A stretch of 41,241 bases of DNA, taken from NCBI GenBank assembly GCA_945877505.1, contig CAMDWT010000016.1, forward strand, positions 1-41,241, given 5' to 3'. The notes below the pieces were generated by a model. The model ran no database searches, was not told the DNA's origin, and was given only the letters and a program-made list of their open reading frames with translations. Within the stretch, counting starts at the first letter, position 1. Each line of letters begins with the position of its first letter. This document shows, one piece after another, positions 37,801-41,241 of this stretch. The position numbers and the translations under genes were made by a program. This DNA is from Crenothrix polyspora (GTDB lineage Bacteria > Pseudomonadota > Gammaproteobacteria > Methylococcales > Methylomonadaceae).

Positions 37801-40800
37801 ACTAGCCAAATCTATGGCTGTGGTATCTTTCTTACCGTACACCACATAGTCTTTACCACCATTAGCACTGGTACCACCTAGAGTGTAAGCGCTCTGATCT
37901 CCTATAAGAAAATCTGCCAAGCCATCTCCGTTCATGTCACCCAAACCAGATACCCTTAAACCATTTCCGTTATTGTTGTGAATAGCAGGCGGTGCTAGGC
38001 TATTTTTAATCATAAATCCTGCGGGACTTGTACCGGCATTCAAGCTTGATAAATTTAAAGGCATCACATTGGAAACACTACCAAACACTACATAACTATT
38101 TTCACCAGGGGACTGACTACAAGTTCTAACGCCAATGAGGATGTCATCATAGCCATCACCATTGACGTCTCCTATATTGGAGACGGTGTAGCCTGATCCA
38201 GCCAATGCCCCTGCGCCATTAATGGCATCAGTTAACACCACAGGAGGTAAGACTTTGTCGTTGTTGTTCACCACCACGCGCTTGTCCACTATGACTTGGC
38301 TGTTTGTGGTGGTGTTTTGGTACACGTAGTAGCCTGCGCCGCCGGTGTAGTTGACTTCACCCACGTTGGCCCAACCACCCATGCCCGCTTGCAGGTTGAG
38401 CGTGTCTTGCGCGGTACCTTCAACCACCACTTGGTGAAACTGTGTCGTCGCACTTAGGGCCGTGCCGATAACATTCGTCCATATTTTGCCGTCATCGCTG
38501 ACAGTCGTTAGGTGGATGCTATTAAAGTCCGCCATGTCTTTCACGTCGGTGGCGTTCAGGCTTAAGGTGTTGGCAGTTGCATCGGCACCAAGATCGATGC
38601 GTTCAATGCTGTTGATGCGACTAGTGCTTATATCCAGCATTGCACCCACGTTGCTAATGGTCGTCAGATCGAGGTTGGCACTCCCGGTCAACTGAAGCGT
38701 GTCAAAACCCTCGCCCCCATCAACCCTAGACTTACGACTGGACACTGTGTTGTTGGCCAAATTAAACACATCAGAGGCTTGTAAGACGATGCTGTCGTCG
38801 CCTTTACCTGCACTGAACGTATCGATACCCCCTCCACCAATGAGCTTGTCGTTACCATTAGTGCCCGCTACATATTCGTTAACGGAAGAACCCGTACCCA
38901 TGACCACAGCACCAGAGACATACTGCGAGCCTCCGTAAATAACATAGGTCTTCCCTTCGACAGTACTGATAGGATTTGTAGTGTTTGCGTAGTTCGGCGG
39001 TGTATTGGTGACATTTGAAGCAAAAGCACCCACTATCAGATCAGCATAACCGTCACCGTTTAGATCACCGCCATAAGAAACGGCCGCACCAAATCTATTA
39101 GACGACATAGCATAGACCCGAAAACCGCCCACACCTTTAGCGACGTTAGATAGCTCGATAGGTGCCGAACTCGTCCCACCATACACCACATATGTATAGC
39201 CAGATATTCCAATTATCATATCAGCCAAACCATCACCATTAAAATCTCCGGCACTGGAAACAGACGCCCCCCCGCCATTGATCACAAACCCTGCGCTACT
39301 CATTCCAGCCGTCAGATCAGCCAAGTTCACGCCGGTGTTTGTTGTTTTACCAAACACCACATAACTACGTCCCACCGTAGAACCGTTGTTATCCTTGACA
39401 TTAGGATCTTCAACCACAAAATCAGCTAAACCATCCCCGTTAACATCACCTATATCAGAAATATTATTGTAAATGTTATTAGATACAAATAATCCCGTAA
39501 CTGCAAAACCATCGGTTCCAAGGTTATTCAAATCGACAGACCCAAAGTTAGACTTACCAAATACCACATAACTTTTATTTGCATTCGCTACGCTTACCAA
39601 TATATCGGCCAGACCATCCCCGTTGACGTCGCCCACACCGGATGCTGTAGTCGAACTTAGGGCAGCAATTCCTGTCAGAGATCCAGAATAACTGAGCTTG
39701 ATAGCCCCTGCGGCGATACTGGTGCTATTGGTCGTTTGACCCAACAGCACATAAGTATCAGTTGTTCCCTTACTAGTTACGACCAAATCAGACAGACCAT
39801 CACCATTTAGATCACCGACATTGGTAACGTCATTAGAGGTCGAAGGTTGGGTCACACTATAACCCTGATTAGCGGGTAAATTACTTAAATTAACCGGGTT
39901 GCTTGACGTCGTGCCATACACCACGTAAGTCTTACTAACATACGTACCGGTCGAGAGCGCATGCCTTTCAGTTACAAACATGTCCTTTAGGCCGTCGCCG
40001 TTCAAATCACCGGCTGCAGAAACAGAACCCACACCAGGCATTTGTGCATAGCCATAAGAAAGACTGTTAATAACAAAACCTAGACCATTATTAGCCGAGG
40101 TTAATGAACTTAAGTTCATCGGCATCAAATTATCAGAACGACCAAACACCACATAATCTCGCTGTACCACAGGAGTGCCGACGGCAATTTGCGCTCCTGC
40201 CTGAGAACCCGTCAGTTGAAGCTGATCTGTGTTATAGGGCGCAGAAATTATAAAATCATCATAGCCATCACCATTCACGTCGCCAAGACTAGACACTGCG
40301 TATCCGGCTGTTTCAAAAGGCGTGTTACCATTAATTGCATTTGTCAAATACGACAATGGTACTGTCTGACTGATGGTATCGGTGTTGTCAGAAAAAGCTG
40401 TGCGGTTGCCATGGGCGGTAATATTGGTAAAGCTAGTGGAAGCCCCTTCGGTTTGGTCCCAAGCGCGGAAAGTCAGAGCATTGCTAACACCTGAATAATC
40501 AATATTAGGCTGGAAGTACAAACGATTGTTTGTGTTCGCAGACAACAGAAAGGCGTGGCTTTCACTGACCGGCGTGCTAATGTCAACCTTCTGCCACGTC
40601 GTACCGTTGTCAGTGCTATACCATAACGTACCATTCTTGGTGTCAATACTGGTTATAGCCATGCCTTTACCATCACTGCTATCTTGATCGCTAACGCCCC
40701 CCATGAACTCACTTACCCATTTACCCATTGCACCGCTGGGATTATTAACGGCAGCCCCTGATGCTCGCTGGGCTATGTTAGCAAAGCTCAGGGCCGTATC

Positions 40801-41241
40801 GGCCAAGACAGGCGCGTGGTTAAGACCTGCAACAACTATATCGAAGGTATCTGTTACACTTAGAGTTCCATCGCTGGCCGTAACGTTGACGTGTAGTGTA
40901 CCTGCTGAGCCTTTGATTGGGGTGCCGCTGAAAGTGCGTGTACTGGCATCAAAACTCAGACCTTTGGTGGACAGCGCCGTGCCGTCCACAAAGGTGGCTG
41001 TGTAAGTCAGTATAGCGTTGTCCACGTCGGTAAAGCTGTTACTCGCAAACTGATAACTAATAGCGGTGCCTTCGGTGCCAGATTGATCAAGTAATAGCGT
41101 GGCCACGATAGGCGCATCGTTTGCACCCGTCATCGTTACGGTCACCACTTGTGCGGTGCCGTCGGCTGCTGTTACGGTGATGCTGTCTGTGTACGTCTGA
41201 CCACTCACGAACTCGTCGTGCGCAGTGTTCATCGTGTAAGT
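34876..41241 (-). CDS. Giant calcium-binding FG-GAP/VCBS repeat protein (RTX-type exoprotein), 5' end beyond window
   Basis: More than 2,120 residues are visible. The frame is still open at the right edge (reading TYT before the first Met), inside a VCBS-like repeat (VSGQTYTDSITVTAADGTAQ), so the ATG at 41232 is not the real start. In order: VCBS end, a cadherin-like putative-Ig domain, a domain ending in LTFRAWDQT, a seven-repeat FG-GAP propeller, an RTX-like module (GTNGNDKLIGGGGIDTFSAG), a second seven-repeat propeller, a second RTX-like module (GTSGNDTLIGNGGIDRFNAG), and a C-terminal part with EF-hand-like loops (DLNGDGVQT, DLNGDGQIN, DSNHDGKIE, DANGDGVTD). Such proteins are usually exported by type I secretion and act as adhesins or surface proteins; no secretion genes are in the window. 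A strong terminator follows. Confidence 0.88.
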   Translation of the reverse strand, partial: TYTMNTAHDEFVSGQTYTDSITVTAADGTAQVVTVTMTGANDAPIVATLLLDQSGTEGTAISYQFASNSFTDVDNAILTYTATFVDGTALSTKGLSFDASTRTFSGTPIKGSAGTLHVNVTASDGTLSVTDTFDIVVAGLNHAPVLADTALSFANIAQRASGAAVNNPSGAMGKWVSEFMGGVSDQDSSDGKGMAITSIDTKNGTLWYSTDNGTTWQKVDISTPVSESHAFLLSANTNNRLYFQPNIDYSGVSNALTFRAWDQTEGASTSFTNITAHGNRTAFSDNTDTISQTVPLSYLTNAINGNTPFETAGYAVSSLGDVNGDGYDDFIISAPYNTDQLQLTGSQAGAQIAVGTPVVQRDYVVFGRSDNLMPMNLSSLTSANNGLGFVINSLSYGYAQMPGVGSVSAAGDLNGDGLKDMFVTERHALSTGTYVSKTYVVYGTTSSNPVNLSNLPANQGYSVTQPSTSNDVTNVGDLNGDGLSDLVVTSKGTTDTYVLLGQTTNSTSIAAGAIKLSYSGSLTGIAALSSTTASGVGDVNGDGLADILVSVANANKSYVVFGKSNFGSVDLNNLGTDGFAVTGLFVSNNIYNNISDIGDVNGDGLADFVVEDPNVKDNNGSTVGRSYVVFGKTTNTGVNLADLTAGMSSAGFVINGGGASVSSAGDFNGDGLADMIIGISGYTYVVYGGTSSAPIELSNVAKGVGGFRVYAMSSNRFGAAVSYGGDLNGDGYADLIVGAFASNVTNTPPNYANTTNPISTVEGKTYVIYGGSQYVSGAVVMGTGSSVNEYVAGTNGNDKLIGGGGIDTFSAGKGDDSIVLQASDVFNLANNTVSSRKSRVDGGEGFDTLQLTGSANLDLTTISNVGAMLDISTSRINSIERIDLGADATANTLSLNATDVKDMADFNSIHLTTVSDDGKIWTNVIGTALSATTQFHQVVVEGTAQDTLNLQAGMGGWANVGEVNYTGGAGYYVYQNTTTNSQVIVDKRVVVNNNDKVLPPVVLTDAINGAGALAGSGYTVSNIGDVNGDGYDDILIGVRTCSQSPGENSYVVFGSVSNVMPLNLSSLNAGTSPAGFMIKNSLAPPAIHNNNGNGLRVSGLGDMNGDGLADFLIGDQSAYTLGGTSANGGKDYVVYGKKDTTAIDLASLNGGTSTNGFLINGIIGAQGTMIGQSISNLGDVNGDGIPDLIVAGYDSPLSSTYVVFGKTGNQTVNISNVSAGLGGYSITGGTNSPSMVSNAGDVNGDGLADMLIGNYNNNVSYVVYGKASTASGNAAVNLLNLSSGTSTEGFAILGATNGGGLGNGVSSLGDVNGDGLADVIINSPTGNNSYVLFGKAGGGANVYQSAIDAGMSKSGFALIGSSSAPSRYTVSSAGDFNGDGLADMIVIGYASTVSGMANAGKVYVVFGQTGTTPIYLSNVDKGMGGFVINGQSANDYLGSAVSYAGDLNGDGYGDLLVNAYNASPLINTGGTALTGAGKTYVIYGGPQFISGNVALATGTSADDYVVGTSGNDTLIGNGGIDRFNAGKGNDTIVLQASDVSNLASNVVGNTKAMVDGGTGFDTLQVSAAGVNLDLTAISNVGGMTSEGQSRINSIERINLGADTSANTLTLTAKDVNDMADFNSIHLTTVSDDGKIWTNVIGTALSATTQFHQVVVEGTSADKLNLSLGFSSAGTVSNGSTTYNVYQNTATNSQVIADSAITNVVIPPDPLNATACAAVFTSSSTGWNGLTGQVAVAINSPAFANATIKLYVNSTLVQTATMSASGSYNGQSLGLSPSRLTVNNNDIVHGEFVVNGVTYVIGGGMKYLNPTSAGNGSGTQVAVTYATPLVLDLNGDGVQTVGLNESVQFDLTDSGTPQKTSWVDKQDGLLAIDLNGDGQINSGAELFGNHTQLANGTTASNGWAALGAMDSNHDGKIEAHDANFDKLRVWVDANGDGVTDAGELHTLAEVNVASINLNADNTTTYQNGNALQGFSSFTSTDGTTHDIVDVSFLVQPVLADVGLQVQNAMSNVFTLSMGESLDLSGLGNATQESGINMSTDSAANSVKLTLTDVLNTAVTNGLHQLTLTGDANDSVQLTAHEWTNTGTTVTEGDHSYAVYNATTSIEAQLLIDQAMVNAGHVM
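36268..36381 (-). repeat. Perfect 114-bp repeat, copy 2
   Basis: Second copy of the 114-bp identical segment at 38413-38526, in the equivalent place at the end of the second RTX-like module. Perfect identity inside diverged surroundings suggests recent gene conversion or recombination. Confidence 0.93.
36765..38235 (-). repeat. Second FG-GAP seven-repeat block (beta-propeller)
   Basis: A second set of seven FG-GAP segments runs from SNIGDVNGDGYDDILIG to SYAGDLNGDGYGDLLVNAY. It parallels the first block repeat by repeat, starting (TDAINGAG with GYTVSN against TNAINGNT with GYAVSS) and ending (GKTYVIYGGPQFISG against GKTYVIYGGSQYVSG) alike. This shows duplication of a whole propeller-plus-RTX unit. 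Boundaries are approximate. Confidence 0.8.
38413..38526 (-). repeat. Perfect 114-bp repeat, copy 1
   Basis: Identical base for base to 36268-36381 by my alignment, offset 2145 bases (715 codons, in frame). It encodes the segment from FNSIHLTTVSDDGKIWTN through TTQFHQVVVEGT. Flanking sequence is clearly diverged. Confidence 0.93.
38925..40375 (-). repeat. First FG-GAP seven-repeat block (beta-propeller)
   Basis: Seven segments of the form G-D-x-N-G-D-G-x-x-D are spaced by about 60-75 codons, for example SSLGDVNGDGYDDFIISAP, NVGDLNGDGLSDLVV and YGGDLNGDGYADLIVGAF. Each is followed by a YVVFG/YVVYG strand. Seven repeats match one complete integrin-alpha-like propeller, with a calcium loop in each blade. 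Boundaries are approximate. Confidence 0.8.

Noticed and set aside
40703-41005. Plus-strand frame near the right edge
   Set aside because: It lies wholly within, and antisense to, the cadherin-like and VCBS part of the giant protein.

Overview
The window looks like chromosomal DNA of a gammaproteobacterial methylotroph, most likely a methanotroph of the Methylococcales. The left edge carries two genes of tetrahydromethanopterin (H4MPT) cofactor synthesis, a dihydropteroate-synthase-like protein and a DmrB/archaeal-type flavoprotein. The rest is a typical gammaproteobacterial housekeeping set (smc-zipA-ligA, dnaB-alr, hemF, cysM, rlmD, pgaBCD) in moderately AT-rich DNA. The taxonomic placement is inferred from gene content only.

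Layout. (1) 1-5730: the H4MPT genes point left and folP points right from a shared intergenic region. A block of about 3 kb has been inserted between them, and the junction is duplicated as a 239-bp direct repeat with 5 mismatches. The left copy ends in a decayed 5' fragment of folP; the right copy leads into intact folP. The block holds a SIMPL-domain protein, then a MntA/HepT-type nucleotidyltransferase/HEPN toxin-antitoxin pair. That pair is flanked by its own direct repeats of about 190-220 bp, which contain REP-like palindromes, and it is preceded by an (ATCT)8.5 tract. (2) 5798-15598: a SRAP gene on the minus strand, then a long plus-strand run: PLP deaminase/desulfhydrase, a methyltransferase fused in frame to polyphosphate kinase 1, peptide deformylase, GIY-YIG protein, HAD hydrolase, pgaB, pgaC, pgaD. 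(3) 15590-18117: alr and dnaB on the minus strand. (4) 18434-24717: smc, zipA, ligA. (5) 24818-33976: lipoprotein, mobA, a large class A penicillin-binding protein, a DUF2797 protein, hemF, cysM, rlmD. (6) 34155-41241: a HigA-type antidote with no visible partner, a strong terminator, and the 3' part of a giant secreted calcium-binding repeat protein with two seven-repeat FG-GAP propellers, running off the right edge.

How the genes work together. The left edge makes and reduces pterin cofactors for both C1 carriers (folate and H4MPT). The central run couples polyphosphate metabolism with protein maturation and poly-GlcNAc biofilm polysaccharide synthesis. The dnaB/smc/zipA/ligA block serves replication, segregation and division. 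The right edge is a surface or secreted adhesin-like protein, fitting a biofilm-forming organism. Most of the window is ordinary core genome. The points that deserve a second look are the methyltransferase-PPK1 fusion with an internal ribosome-binding site, the nested-repeat insertion carrying the toxin-antitoxin module, and the duplicated architecture of the giant repeat protein.
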